A stretch of 64,000 bases of DNA from Chromera velia (Eukaryota; Sar; Chromeraceae): the NCBI GenBank assembly GCA_018398765.1, contig JAHBMJ010003498.1:1-64000 (forward strand), read 5' to 3'. This document shows, piece by piece, positions 20,929 through 32,167 of this stretch. The notes beneath the pieces are model-generated. The model was not told the DNA's origin. It made no database searches and worked only from the letters and a program-made list of their open reading frames with translations. The position numbers were made by a program, and so were the translations under genes. Positions within the stretch are counted from its first letter, which is position 1; the number at the start of each line of letters is the position of its first letter.

Positions 20929-23900
20929 ATGTCCGTGCAGGCACTGGTGGCAGCTGCCCGAGAGGGAAAAGAAAAGGAGATTCGTGAACTCGTTCGAAAA
21001 GGCGTCGACGTAGACGGGGTTGCTCAGGTCTGTCTGTCGATCCTGTCAATTCTCCTTCACATTCTTGTCGTTTCTCTGCTCGCTCCTTTCCTGAGTCAAA
21101 TACCAACTCAAATCGTTTTTATCCCTCTTTGCCGTGCTCATGCTTTCAAGTATATACGTATTGTGCACGCTATGCAGCCATTGCACAAAAACAGTTCCAA
21201 TTACCCACCACGCTCTGTTTTCAAGAGGTGCTGCGTCCACTCTCTCTCCGATCTGTTTTGCGATCATTGCAGTACTCGGACGAATGCAGAGGGACTGCAC
21301 TTCACGCAGCGATTTTCGGAGCTGTCTCGAGCGGCCAGCAGGGAGCCCCAGCAGGCGGGGTGACACGAATCAAAGAGACGGCCACAGCACTGGTGGCTCT
21401 CGGGGCAGATCCGTTGAAGAAAGATTCGGTCGGTCAGACAAGGGGTCAGAAGGGAAGGCAAATCGGCAGGCAAGCAAGCACACAGACAAAGAGACAGTGG
21501 CTAGTCCTCTTGGTAAGCTCGCTGGCTAGTAGGTACTCAAACATCTGTTGTCCCCCCTACTTCGCCCGCCCTATTCTTTGGAACTTTTCTCGCGCTTTTT
21601 CGTTCTGTTCTCTTTCACTCATAAGTGTAGATTTTGTTTTGTTTTCCTGATTTGCGCTTGCGCATCTTCTTGATACAGGCAGGACACTCGGTCTTCGGAG
21701 TTGCGGTCCGAGAAAGCGACGACCCTGACGGGGCACTTTTCGCCTTGTCCCTGGAAGAAGCGGCCCACCGTCGTGGGGGAGGGGGGGGGAGTGGAAGAGG
21801 GGCGGGGATGAATGGTGACAGTGGGCAGGGGTCCTCGGGGGGTGGCGGAGGTGGATGGGGTGGGGGCGGGGGATGGGCGAACTCTGAGGCGGTGAGTCTG
21901 TGTGTGCGTGATTTGTGTGAGGAAAGAGGGGAGAAAGTCCCGTCGGCTGAAAGGAAAAAAGAAGCACACTTCTCATCAGTGCAGGGAGGTCGCAATGAAG
22001 AAGAAAGAAATAATGCAGGAACCCTCAGCAGAAAGCCCAAAGTGTCTGACATCGCTGCATTCGTCTTAAATACAGCCTACAAGTGAACAAGGCCCAGCTT
22101 TCATCGAGCAAGGGAAGGAGAGGCGTCCTCCGAGGAAAAGGGAAGGATTCACTCAAGAAGGGGAATTCTTTGCCATACAGATAAAATTCAACTCAATTTG
22201 CATCGGAGCGCGTCTACATGTTACCTTGTTGAGGCCTTTTCTCTTTTTGCGCGTTCACATGGGGAAAAAACATAAAGACACCGCAGCCCCCTCCAAGCCG
22301 GAGCAACAGAAAAAGACAATGAATAAGAAGGAAGGGAGCTGGGTAGATGGCCGCCAGGTGAAGGAAATCATCAGAAAGTATAGATCTGGAAGGGGGTTTC
22401 GGTATGAAGTTGCGTGGCATGGGTGGCAAAGCACATCCCATGAGCCAGCATCACTCATGCGCACGCATGCCCTGCCAGAAGTGAAAGAGTTTGAAAAGAA
22501 GTATCCGTCTTGAGCCTGTTTGCTAGAAATTGGTTCGTTAATTCAACCTGCTCTGCCTGTGCTGACTTGCCGAACGCTAGACACCTAATTATGGGCCGAT
22601 GGCGATGGCGTATGATGATGATGATGATGATGATGATGATGCTTCCTGCTCTCTGTGGTGTTTTTCCACTTCTTCACTCAGGTCAAGGACCCCTCTGCTC
22701 TCCATCTGGCGGCCAAGTATGGTCGTGTCCGGGTTGCCTCTTCATTGGTGGAGAGGGGAGAAGATGTTTGCAAGAGATGGGCAGAGGACGGATGGGTTGG
22801 TCGTGGGAAGGGGAGTGTCTGGAAGTGATTGTTTTTGGCATGCAGGAAGAGTTGTAGAATGTCCGTACTCGAGATATGTTCTTTTCTGTTCTTGTGTCTT
22901 GTTTAAGGTGGGTGGATTCTCAGAAAGTTCATCTTCCTTTCTGGTTTTGAGTTGGGCAGTGTGTGAGGAGGCTGTACATGAATGCCCGTTTAGGCGGCGT
23001 GTGTTCTGGTTGATAGGTGCCGTGGTTGTCATTTTTGTGACAGGAAGGAGACTTTTGGGGGGCTTGGATTCGTTTTTAAGTGTAAAAGATCTACAGTGAC
23101 TCTCATGTATTTTCTCGTTGGTTGTTCTCTTTTTCCGTCAGACAGAGTGACAGCATGGTGTCTTGATGACGGTTTCGTACCGTTTTGTTTTGCTTCCCTT
23201 CAACCTTTTGAGCAAGCACCTTGCTTCCTTTGCAGGGAGGGGGGGATACGCCGTTGGAATTGGCTGTTCGAACAGGGGAGACTGCGGTCGTTCGGGTGTT
23301 GTTGAGTCCGCCTGCTCTGGAGAAGTTAATGAAGGGGGTCGAGGGGGAAACCAAGGTCAGAGGGAGAGGGTGGAGTGACTGTCTTGTATTTGATCGAGGG
23401 TTCGCTCATATCCTTTGGTTTGACGGCTTCTCAGTGTGCTTCTTTTGGTTGGGTGCCTGGTGTGTCAGTGGGGACTCATTTGTGTGAGCTTGAGCGAAGG
23501 TTGACTCCAGCAGCCTCATAAGATGCGTCTTGTCTGATTGGGTTGAGAGTTCGTCCTTTCGTTTGGGTCGAGGGACCCACACCGCATCATGTTGTATGAT
23601 GAAGGTGAAGAGCACGTACTTTCTTGATTGTGAAGACCTTGTGTATTTTCATTCGCCTGCTGAGCAGTCCGACCGAATATTGTTGGGTGCCCAGTTTTGT
23701 TCTGTTCAGTCTCCCTGCCTGCCTCCCTGCCTGCCCGTTTGCCGCTCCACACGTTTCTCCTTGACGACCTTCGCGAACACTTGCAGAGAGTTTCAAGCTG
23801 GGGGTGCAGTTCCGGGGATGGAGGCGCGGAAGCTGCAAGTTCGGTGCTTGCTGATCCCCTTCTGCTGGCTGTCAAGAAGGGAAACTCAGAGGCAGTCGCC

Positions 23901-25022
23901 GTCCTCCTTCAGAGAGGAGCAGACGCAAACGCCAAAAATGGGGTCCGTCCGTGAGTGCACAGAGAGATGGATCGACACACTAAGACATAAATGGAACTGT
24001 CTGGCCAGTCGTGATTGGAGTAGAGAAGTTGTGGAAAGAAAATTCAAGGTGGATTCCTCCGCTTTCTTCACCATTTTCGCCCTTCGACAGCTATTCATTT
24101 TGTCAGCATTTTTTTTCTACTGTGCTTTCTGCTGCCTCCACTGACCTGCCATATTCTTGCGTGCAAAACTGTATGAGTGTGTACATGTAGTTGCATGAGA
24201 GAAAGAGAGGGAGCGTGTGCGCGATAGATAGTTCTTGATGGGCAGCCCCGTTTAATTGTGCATGCACGCAGAAGGGTGAGTCGGCTTTGATTCTCGCTGC
24301 GGCAGGGGGGTTTCTGGAGTGCTGCCGGCCCCTGATGGACAGAGGTGCGAACGTGAACTCGCTTGCTCGGGTCGGTCAAGGATTTTTCAGGAGGGGTGCT
24401 GAAGGGACTGTCTGCTGCTGTTCGCAAGCGGGATGTAGGGCTAGGCTGAAGGAAGGAAGGAAGGAAGGAAGGAGGGAAAGAGGGAAGGAAAGAAGGAAGG
24501 AAGGAAGGAAGGAAGGAAGGAACGAACGAACGAAGAAAATGACGCCTCTTCTTTAGACTGTTGTTGAAATTTGGAAATTGCAAATTTAGTTCCAGTACCC
24601 CAGTCTGAGATTACGCACGTTCTGCACCCAGAGTCAGCTCGAATCTGGTCTTCAAATTCTGTTAAAAACTTTCAGAGGAGAGCAGAGACTCCCTTAATTT
24701 TCTGAAGTCAGAGGAAGCCCCAACAAAGGGACGTGAATTAAAGACGTCGATGCTTTTGCCTGTGTGAATATTTGTCTGACCACCCTCATTGCAGAATGGG
24801 TGGACTCCCCTGGTGGCTGCCCGCGTGAAGGGCCATACTGAGGTCTCAGATCTGCTCGTTGAAAGAGGAGCGAAGGACGACTCGGACTGGCAGGCCCGGT
24901 TCGTCAAGGGAGTCCCATCCGCAGAAGCTGCATGGGGCCCTACAGCGATGCCCACTCCGGAGAACACCGCCCCCCACCCTGACGAACTCGATCTGCAGGA
25001 ACCGCTCTGCAGACCCTATTAG
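20929..25022 (+). CDS. ankyrin-repeat protein, eight exons
   Basis: Exons: 20929-21027, 21273-21428, 21679-21891, 22682-about 22795, 23236-23355, 23787-23942, 24272-24370, 24795-25022; about 394 residues. Every junction is phase 0. Ankyrin signatures appear exon by exon: ALVAAAREGKEKEIRELVRK, GTALHAAIFGAV...LVALGADPL, SALHLAAKYGRVRVASSLVE, DTPLELAVRTGETAVVRVLL, DPLLLAVKKGNSEAVAVLLQ (then RGADANAKNG), SALILAAAGGFLECCRPLMD and TPLVAARVKGHTEVSDLLVE. Exon 3 inserts a glycine-rich linker (RRGGGGGSGRG...GGGGGWGGGGGW). The C-end is acidic and Pro-rich. The likely role is a cytosolic protein-protein scaffold; the partner is unknown. Most donors start GTC (GTCTGT, GTCGGT, GTCAGA, GTCCGT, GTCGGT). The donor after exon 4 (GTTGGT) is the least certain. 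Confidence 0.88.
22259..22513 (+). CDS. chromodomain-like mini-protein inside an ankyrin-gene intron
   Basis: 84-residue single-exon frame. A basic N-tail (MGKKHKDTAAPSKPEQQKKT) is followed by a chromodomain-like block: WVDGRQVKEIIRKYRSGRGF, YEVAWHGWQ, the HEP triad, and a final helix ALPEVKEFEKKY. This matches the W...EI....G...Y.V.W.GW....WEP order, with H in place of the second aromatic W. It lies between ankyrin exons 3 and 4, on the same strand. Chromodomains of this size often come from the C-end of a Ty3-type integrase, so it may be an old retroelement fossil; no LTRs or other pol parts are visible. A host mini-gene or unrecognised exon is the alternative. Confidence 0.5.
   Translation: MGKKHKDTAAPSKPEQQKKTMNKKEGSWVDGRQVKEIIRKYRSGRGFRYEVAWHGWQSTSHEPASLMRTHALPEVKEFEKKYPS
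24445..24535. repeat. (GGAA)n microsatellite
   Basis: AAGG/GGAA tetranucleotide array with AACG variants at its end, inside ankyrin intron 7. Confidence 0.95.
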
Positions 25023-25252
25023 ATGGATCTAAAGGTGGATCAGGATTTGCCTCCCTGCACTGGAGTGCCTAGGGGAGTGCACAAAGCATCACACAGTGAA
25101 GCAGTCCCGTGAAACCCGGCGTTGCTTCGGTTTTTGCGCTGGAAGGGATCACGGTATGTTACGCGCCTGTATTCGACACAAAAAGCGTTCTTGTACTCGC
25201 TTTTTCAGTATGGTAGATTAATTGAAGTACGACTATTCAGGCTGTACCGTAG
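25023..25252. other. 3' flank of ankyrin gene
   Basis: Tail-to-tail intergenic DNA; no gene seen. Confidence 0.5.
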
Positions 25253-25260
25253 CCTGTACG

Positions 25261-25814
25261 TAGTGACCATGTTTGATTTGATTATATTTGATTTGATTTG
25301 ATTTGATTTGATTTGAGCTTCAACCTCAAATATTTGATATTTGAGGTAAGATTTGAGGTTAACCTCTTAGGGTTCCTCACTGAGTCACTGACTTACTGTC
25401 ACTCTGATCATTTTTCTCATAACAATAGTTATCAGAACATTTTTGATGTGTGTTTCAAAAATTTAAAAAAATATATATAAAATTATAACGTATCAGTTCC
25501 GTAAAAAAAATATGCCTGTGTGGCAGTGTATATACACTAGTCACTGAGACTCACTCTACTACTAATAGAGATTAAGAACAAACCATCAAGATTTAGGTTT
25601 TTTCATTTGAATCAGCATGCGTGACGGATCGGTACTTGCAAAAGTTTTTTCGGGACCTTCATATTTGAGGTTGAAAGTCATATTGATCAAATATTTGATC
25701 GTATTTGATAGGTCTTTAAACACTAGGTCCTCCCTGACTGGATATTTGATTTGAGCTTAAGCCCTACCTCAAATCAAATCAAATCAAATCAAATCAAATC
25801 AAACATGGTCACTA
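25261..25814. mobile_element. hAT-type MITE with perfect 8-bp target duplication
   Basis: The element starts TAGTGACCATGTTTGATTTG and ends with the inverse (CATGGTCACTA). It is flanked on both sides by the identical octamer CCTGTACG (25253-25260 and 25815-25822). An 8-bp duplication plus a TAGNG-type terminus is diagnostic of the hAT superfamily. Subterminal regions are (TTGAT)n arrays in opposite orientation (about 25271-25316 and 25767-25804), so the ends can pair as long arms. No protein is encoded; it would depend on an hAT transposase elsewhere. The perfect duplication suggests fairly recent insertion. Confidence 0.92.
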
Positions 25815-25822
25815 CCTGTACG

Positions 25823-26477
25823 TGACATTTAAGAAAGTTTCATCAATGAGCTAGATGTGTCATGCTTTAATGCATGCCTAGATGCAGGAATGGCAACGCA
25901 AAGTTTTGAGAGCCATCTGTAGTGTTGAAGAGGAAATTGACTTTTTTAAAGTTTTTACAACTATGTAGACTCTAAACCAGACTGGTATTACGTATCATAC
26001 GTACAAGTAGACTCACGATAATTATGAATAGAAACCATAAGAAACCATATACTGGAAATAAATTAGCAGTAGTGGACTTAAAAGCTAGCTTCAAACTAGG
26101 CTTCAAAGTTGATGATGATGATGATGATTGAGGGTTAAATCCTAGATTTAGCGACGTCAAATCCCAAGCCACTAGCAAGGCTTTGAGTTGAGTAACTTGA
26201 GTTTAACGCCGGTCAGATCTTCACTAACTATCTATTGATAGGTAATAATAAAATTTTATTTCGTATCTAGTTTCACATAGTATTTCATCATGTTGATCAA
26301 TTAGCCTTGAATTAGGTATGCAGTACTACTTGTTGAAATCTCTTTCATTTATGACGTTTCAGATCGATGTACAATTTAAATACAAAGTATAGTAGAAATT
26401 GTATTTGGATGCACAGCTTGACGTACACGGTAATACCAGGCTAGACACCAGGATACATCACTAGAAGAAGATCAATT
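25823..26477. other. AT-rich intergenic DNA
   Basis: No gene seen. A (GAT)n run lies at 26112-26127. Confidence 0.6.
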
Positions 26478-27830
26478 TTACAGCAACACAGATGGTCTAA
26501 TAGCTTCATATTTCATCTCCCCAAGCCTCATTATGACCATCCCATCCGGACCGCCGAGGATACCACGGGACACGTGCGGCGCCCTTTCCGGCGTGAAGGG
26601 AACGGGTTCGTCTTGGAGGGGACGAGGGCACCACCGAAGAATTCCCTCCGCAGCGCCCCCTCTGTCATCAAGGACGGCTCGAAGAGAACGGGGAGGTGCA
26701 ATGAAAGCAGGTGCCCGTGACTCTTCGCAAATCCATGCAGCTGGAGGAGCATCTGATTCAAAAGACTTGAAGCAGGGGCGATAATGCGAACGAAAGGTGT
26801 CCCTCAACTCCACCCAGGTTCCCGACTCCCAATTCCACACTTCGACACACCAGCTGAGCTGTGTACGAATGTCAGGAACATCGCCGACCATTCTCACCGT
26901 TCTCAATGCCTTCTCCAACCACTCAATGCTGTGCGTCTCTTTTTCCACCCTCATCAACACAGTCCCCCCCGTGTTTCGATTTTTCCCATATGTCCTCGCC
27001 TGCCTCCTTGTTGGCCCCCCTCTGGCACCCGCACTTGCGTCTCCCCCCCCAGTTGCTGCGGCAATGCCCCCTCCCTCTCTGACTGGAGGGGTTGGCCCCC
27101 CTCGACTTGCTGAGGCGTCAACCCCTCCCGCCCCCCCTTGTGTTCCCCCTCCCGTTGAAGGAGTGGGTCCTACTCCGCTTGAAGAGGCGTTGCCACTCGG
27201 GGCTGCCCCCGAAGAGGGGGCACCGGCGACGGCAACGTATGCTCTGAACGTCTCCGCTTTTGCAATACCGTCGAGAGTCATCTCGAAAGGGAGAGAGGGG
27301 GGAAAGTCCTCCAAGGTTCTGTTAACGAATTTGTGGACTTTCAGACCTGCGGCATCAGCCACGAGCACAGTTTTCTTTTCCTTCTCGTATACAGTGGGTG
27401 TATATATGCCTGGAGACGGCACACAGTCTCCCGCAGAGTTACGAAGCAAGGCCTTCACGGCACTCTGTGGAAAAAACTTCCGGAAAACCCCAACAAGATG
27501 CGGGAGACTTCGCTTGTCATCGGGGGGCAGAAGTGCTGGTTCGAGCTTTCCAAAACACTCATCGATTCGGTACTCAAAATCGTCGGTGGTTTCTAATGAG
27601 GACCGGAAGGAGGCAGAGCCGAAAATCTCATCGAACGCCCTCTCGATTTCAGAGGAGACGGGACCGGTTGGATTGGACTCAGGAGCGGCTTGCGCCATGT
27701 TTTGAAATCCCTTGCTTTCTGTTCTTACGTTTTCTTGTGAAAGTACGTTCATTAGAAGCCCTTCGAGTGCCTCGAGTTTCCTCCCTTCGCAAATTTCGGA
27801 TCGCCTTTCGATATGCGAATCGATGGCCAT
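26478..27830 (-). CDS. hypothetical intronless protein with Gly/Ala/Pro-rich hinge
   Basis: 450 residues in one exon. The N-terminal third (to about 205) looks globular and mixed alpha/beta (FDEIFGSASFRSSLETTDDF; GVFRKFFPQSAVKALLRNSA). A low-complexity Gly/Ala/Ser/Pro hinge with repeated GPTP, GGG and DAS words spans about 205-290. The C-terminal part is globular and Trp-rich (IEWLEKALRTVRMVGDVPDI; WCVEVWNWESGTWVELRDTF; FIAPPRSLRAVLDDRGGAAE). I do not recognise the family. The Trp/aspartate-rich C-part could be a carbohydrate- or peptide-binding fold (speculative). It is divergent to the SNIP1-type gene, starts 414 bp apart. The lack of introns is notable in this neighbourhood. The ATG at 27830 is the first in frame; an internal ATG (MAQAAPESN, residue 45) is a possible alternative start. 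Confidence 0.7.
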   Translation of the reverse strand: MAIDSHIERRSEICEGRKLEALEGLLMNVLSQENVRTESKGFQNMAQAAPESNPTGPVSSEIERAFDEIFGSASFRSSLETTDDFEYRIDECFGKLEPALLPPDDKRSLPHLVGVFRKFFPQSAVKALLRNSAGDCVPSPGIYTPTVYEKEKKTVLVADAAGLKVHKFVNRTLEDFPPSLPFEMTLDGIAKAETFRAYVAVAGAPSSGAAPSGNASSSGVGPTPSTGGGTQGGAGGVDASASRGGPTPPVREGGGIAAATGGGDASAGARGGPTRRQARTYGKNRNTGGTVLMRVEKETHSIEWLEKALRTVRMVGDVPDIRTQLSWCVEVWNWESGTWVELRDTFRSHYRPCFKSFESDAPPAAWICEESRAPAFIAPPRSLRAVLDDRGGAAEGILRWCPRPLQDEPVPFTPERAPHVSRGILGGPDGMVIMRLGEMKYEAIRPSVLL

Positions 27831-28244
27831 TTCATTTCGTTCTTGAAACGGATTTGGGGGGGGCGCTCGACATGGGTCAGGTTCTCATTTTTGTTGCTGC
27901 ATGGGGCGCGCCGTCTCTGTCACCGCGGGACTCCACCACCCTCGGTGCGGAATCACTGCAGATTCAAAGAAGTCAACGAACAATTCCGCCAGAATGGAAT
28001 TGTGAATGGGGCAGTACTCACGTCGGCTTGCAGTCAAGCTGGGTCTCAGGCAGTCCAGGCACTTTGGAGAATTGTCGGTGGAACTCCGGCCGACCGAGAC
28101 CGCCATTTCTCCTCATGCCAATCGAGCAAAAGGCTAAATCTTCAGTGCAGCTTCGCTCTGGAAGTCTCGATTTTTCTTCTCTTGGTGTGTTTACTTTCTG
28201 CCTCTCCTTTTTCTGTATTTGAAGTGTGCCTTCAAGACTGCGAA
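27831..28244. promoter_or_regulatory. 414-bp divergent promoter gap
   Basis: Shortest head-to-head gap in the window, between the hypothetical gene (-) and the FHA gene (+). The plus-strand frame stays open through it, but the SNIP1-type N-terminus begins naturally at ATG 28245. A shared promoter is inferred from orientation. Confidence 0.4.
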
Positions 28245-30585
28245 ATGTCTTCTGGACAGAGCAAGAAAGGGCTTTCCGATACTCGGTCTCCCCAGAATTC
28301 TCCTGGCGGCCTGAATTCTCCGGACAGGTGGCGGGAGGGGTCGGGTCGTGCGGACGCACATCGAGTGAATGGAAGGAAGAGGGACGACAGCAATGAGAGA
28401 GATGGTAGAAATGGGAGGGATGGAGAAAGAGAAAGGAGCAAACACGGAGATCGGGGAGAAGGCAGGGGAAGGGACACAAGCGTTGACAGGGACCGGATGG
28501 ACGACAGGGACAGAAGACAGGAAAGAGAACGTGGCAAAGAAAGAGACCGGAGGGATGTGAGAGAACGAGGGGTGAGTGGTAGAAGGGGTGCCAGTCGAGA
28601 TAGAGACCACGAAGACGAAAGGGGGGGACACGACAGGAACGAGAGGGATAGGAGACGGGTACGTGATCGTAGTAGAAGTCGAGATTGGGCTGGAGAGAAA
28701 GAAAGGGAGATGGGAAGGGAACACAAGAGAGGGAAAGACAGAGGCCACTCACCCAGAGAGCGCGATGTTTCTGGAGACCGTCACGCTTCTCGAAGGAGGA
28801 GCAGATCGAGAAGCAGAAGCTGTGACCGTCACCGACGGGGGCGAGACCGTTCCCCGTCAAACAGTAGACGCCCCCCCTTTCGCCCCTCTCCTGAAAGGCG
28901 CCCCCCTGACAGGGATCGGGATCGGGGCAGACACAACAGAGATGGGTGGAGAGACGGCCACCGGGACCGAGGCTTTAACGGAAGCAGCCGTTTTGATGAC
29001 AGAGACAGTCGTGAAATGAGAGAAAGGCACCGAGATGAGGGGCGACGTGGTGATTCTGGTGGTGCATCTACAGACCGCTACCGTGGAGGAGGCAGGGGAG
29101 AGCTTGAGGCTGAGGATGGAAGAGGTGTGAGAGAGAGGGGGGGGGGAAGAGGAAGAGAGGGCCAGCTGGCAGTTAGGGACCGCCCTAAAGAGAGGGAGAG
29201 AGGGAGAGGAGGGGACAGAGGCCGTTGGGAACGGGGGAGAGAGGAGACGGGGGGCGGGGACTATGGGCCCATACAAGAGGCTGGGGAGGAGAGGGAAGAG
29301 GAGGAGGAGGACGAAGACGAGCCCTTGGAAGGTCTGTTCAACTCGAGTTGTTCCGACGGTGCTTTTCTTTCTTGACCGTATTGTCTTGTTTTTTGTCAGC
29401 AACCCTTTAAAAAAACTGCAGGTGAAAGACAGACGGAGTGTGTCGTCAACTGAACTGAGTTGGTCGTGTCTTTGTACTCTCATTTTTCCGCTTCGCCGGC
29501 CTCTCTGCAGCAGCACTGGAAAGATGCAGTCTGGTTGCTTGTTTTTTTTTCACGAATAGATCCAGACAAATCAACTGCAGTACCTGTGAGTGCACCTTTT
29601 GAACAGACTTCTCATGCGCATGTCTTCCAGGGTTTGTTTCCATTTCAATCAAAATCACGCGCACCCACCACGACAGGATCTGAACGGATGTGTGGATGGA
29701 TGAGTGCAGTCGAGAAGCCCAACTTCGAACCTTCCGGCCTCCTCGCCGCTGAGACGAACACAAAAAATGGAGTCACTGTCAAGGCAAGTCAAACTCTGCT
29801 TTTCTTTGCGTTTGCGTCCCCTCTCACGTTGGGACATGGGAGCTGAAAGAGAGGGAGGGGAAAGATTGTTGTCTGTCTCCGTGAATTATGTCTGTCAAGT
29901 GGTGTCAAAAGGTCTTCCGTTCCCGACGTCGTCTCTCACTTTTTTTTTTGCTTTCTTTCCGTCCGACAAGCTGCAGAATGTCAAAAAAAATATGGGTTGA
30001 ACGTGTTTGTATCCCTGCTGTATGACACGACTGCAGCATACGAAGCCGGCCGATAGCCGCATGCCCACAAAGAGGTGGCGCCTCTACGTCTTCAAACAAG
30101 AGCAAGGAGGGGGAGCTGGGGAGTCTGGTCAGTTACGATTGGCGGGAGGGAGAAGGCGAGAGAGGGCTTTTGAAGGACTTTGACAAGAGATTCGTTGTAG
30201 CCAGATCCTCCGTCTACCCTTTCTTCCTCCCCTCCTTCCGTTTCTCCCTCGTCTTTACAAAGGACGCAGACAAACACACTTATTCACACAGCGAGAAGTA
30301 GAGAGAGAAACAGCAAAAAGAAGTCGATGTCGTCATGGATGTCGGAAAGGTGTGCGTGGTCAAGGTACATCAAAAGCAGATAGATACATTCAATCGGACT
30401 AGCCAGATTTTTGCTCTGTCTCTGTGGTGTGAGAGTGCGTGCAGAGGTTCTCCACATCCACAGACAGGAAACTTTCCTGATGGGTACGTGAGCTTGGAAA
30501 GTTCCTGCATGGTGCGAGCATTCCGTCCTCTTCCAACCTCTTCTCTTCTTCTTCTTCTTCTTCTTCCTCTTGTTTTTCTTCTTCT

Positions 30586-30618
<33 letters not shown>

Positions 30619-31847
30619 TCTCTCTCTCTCTTTGCTCTCTCTCTCTCTCTGCTCTCTCTGCGTGTATGTGTGTCGATACTTTTGCTTTTTGTTTGAGTGC
30701 ATCCTCAATTTCATGTCCTTGTATCCTTCCCTGTTCCCTCCCTTCACAACAGACATGACTCACTGACTGTGAGTGTGTGAGTGAGTGAGAGAGTGAGTGA
30801 GTGACTGAGTGCGTGACTGACTGACTGACTAAGTGAGTGACTGACTGGGTGAGTGCAGGAAAGGACTTTCGGGTCTGCGAGGTGAAGGCCATGCACCCCA
30901 CCTGCTCAAAGCAGCACGCAGTCATCCAATACAGGCTCAAAGGGGGACAGGACGTCAAGTGAGTCAGGCATGCAGGAAAGACTGGATGGCATATTTGACC
31001 CCAAGTATGCATACGATTTCTTTCCAAGCTTTCCTTTCCGGCATTTCAAGTAGGACAGTCTTCCTTCCAGAGGACACGTGAGAGTGAGCAGACAGGCATG
31101 GGGCAAGGAATGAAACAAGGAATTGGAGAAAGGTGTAGGAAGTGCAGCATTGAAGGGGAATGGAAAGGCTCACTCATGTCAAATGAAACGATTTTGGTAC
31201 ACACGCTTCTTCCATTTCGTGAGCATGAGCGAACAAGCAAAGAATTAAGTGACTGCATGCATGGCTGCATTGCTGCAGACCCTACCTGATGGACCTGGAG
31301 TCAACCAACGGCACTTATCTGAATGGGGAGAAGATCGAGGCATGCAGATACTACGAGCTCATGTCAGTCTCTCTCTTCTTCAGACTATCTTCAACACATC
31401 TGCCGCATTCTCTTAAACCCTCATGCACCTGTTTCACTTATCGACAGTCTCGAGTGAGACGCTTCTGCCCTCTCTGCCCTTTTTTAGTTTTGAGGCAGAT
31501 AGACCACGTCAAGAAAGAGGGAGCAGGCGGACGCATCACGGAGCAATGAAGAAATGAACGGAAGCAGGGAGGAAGGGGGAAAGAGGGTGGCGACGAAGAA
31601 CACAGATCACATGCAACTGTCGACTCATTTGTCATTTCATGAAAGCGAAATGATTTCAGGTGGATTCCTTCTTCTGCTTTTGATCTGTTCCTCGTTGTAC
31701 TCTCTCGAAGCTTCTCTCACCCTTTCTGGCTGTTCTATGCCTTGCAGAGAGGGAGATGTGATCAAGTTGGGCAAATCGACAAGAGAGTATGTTCTCCTGC
31801 ACGATCAGTCAACCGCCGACTCGACCTTAGAGTCGGTACAGGCATGA
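28245..31847 (+). CDS. SNIP1: SNIP1/DAWDLE/Pml1-type FHA-domain protein, seven exons
   Basis: Exons: 28245-29331, 29710-29783, 30037-30127, 30445-30483, 30859-30958, 31279-31362, 31748-31847; 524 residues, all phases consistent. Residues 1-360 form an RD/RE/RS-rich disordered region. The C-terminal part matches the SNIP1 family motif by motif: EKPNFEPSGLLAAETNTKNG, MPTKRWRLYVFK, VLHIHRQETFLMG, HPTCSKQHAVIQYRL, PYLMDLESTNGTYLNGEKIE and YYEL, then GKSTREYVLLH. These are FHA strands with the SxxH (SKQH) and NG loops. Family members bind phosphothreonine and act in the spliceosomal RES complex or in Dicer/miRNA processing in the nucleus. The FHA Arg of the GR motif reads Lys here (LMGK). Intron 2 appears to be GC-AG (AAG|GCAAGT). 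The short exon 30445-30483 is needed to complete the FHA fold. Confidence 0.93.
30545..30662. repeat. (CTT)n/(CT)n intronic microsatellite
   Basis: Pyrimidine-rich satellite in FHA-gene intron 4. A GTGA/GACT tetranucleotide stretch (about 30770-30857) ends at the next exon's acceptor. Confidence 0.9.
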
Positions 31848-32129
31848 TAAGCTGCAGAGGATCGATGGACTCCACTATCGATTTGTTCGACGGAGTGAGG
31901 AAACCTGAAGCCTACTAGGCTGAAGGACCTTATAAAGATATACTGCCAACTCTAGTACTAAGTAGTATATCTAGTAGTATATAATATAGAACTAGTATAG
32001 ACATGCATGGAAAGCCTCTTTTAAGTGATAAGTATCATGTGTTTCTAGATGTGTCTAGGAGTCTTTGTTGAAAACCTAAACAAACAGCTCAGACCAGAAG
32101 CTTGGGCTTGTAACATGTTCAATCTGTAC

Positions 32130-32167
<38 letters not shown>

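Noticed and set aside
28018-28860. 280-codon minus-strand frame opposite the RD-rich FHA exon
   Set aside because: Antisense shadow of RD/RE codons; the plus strand has the conserved FHA chain.
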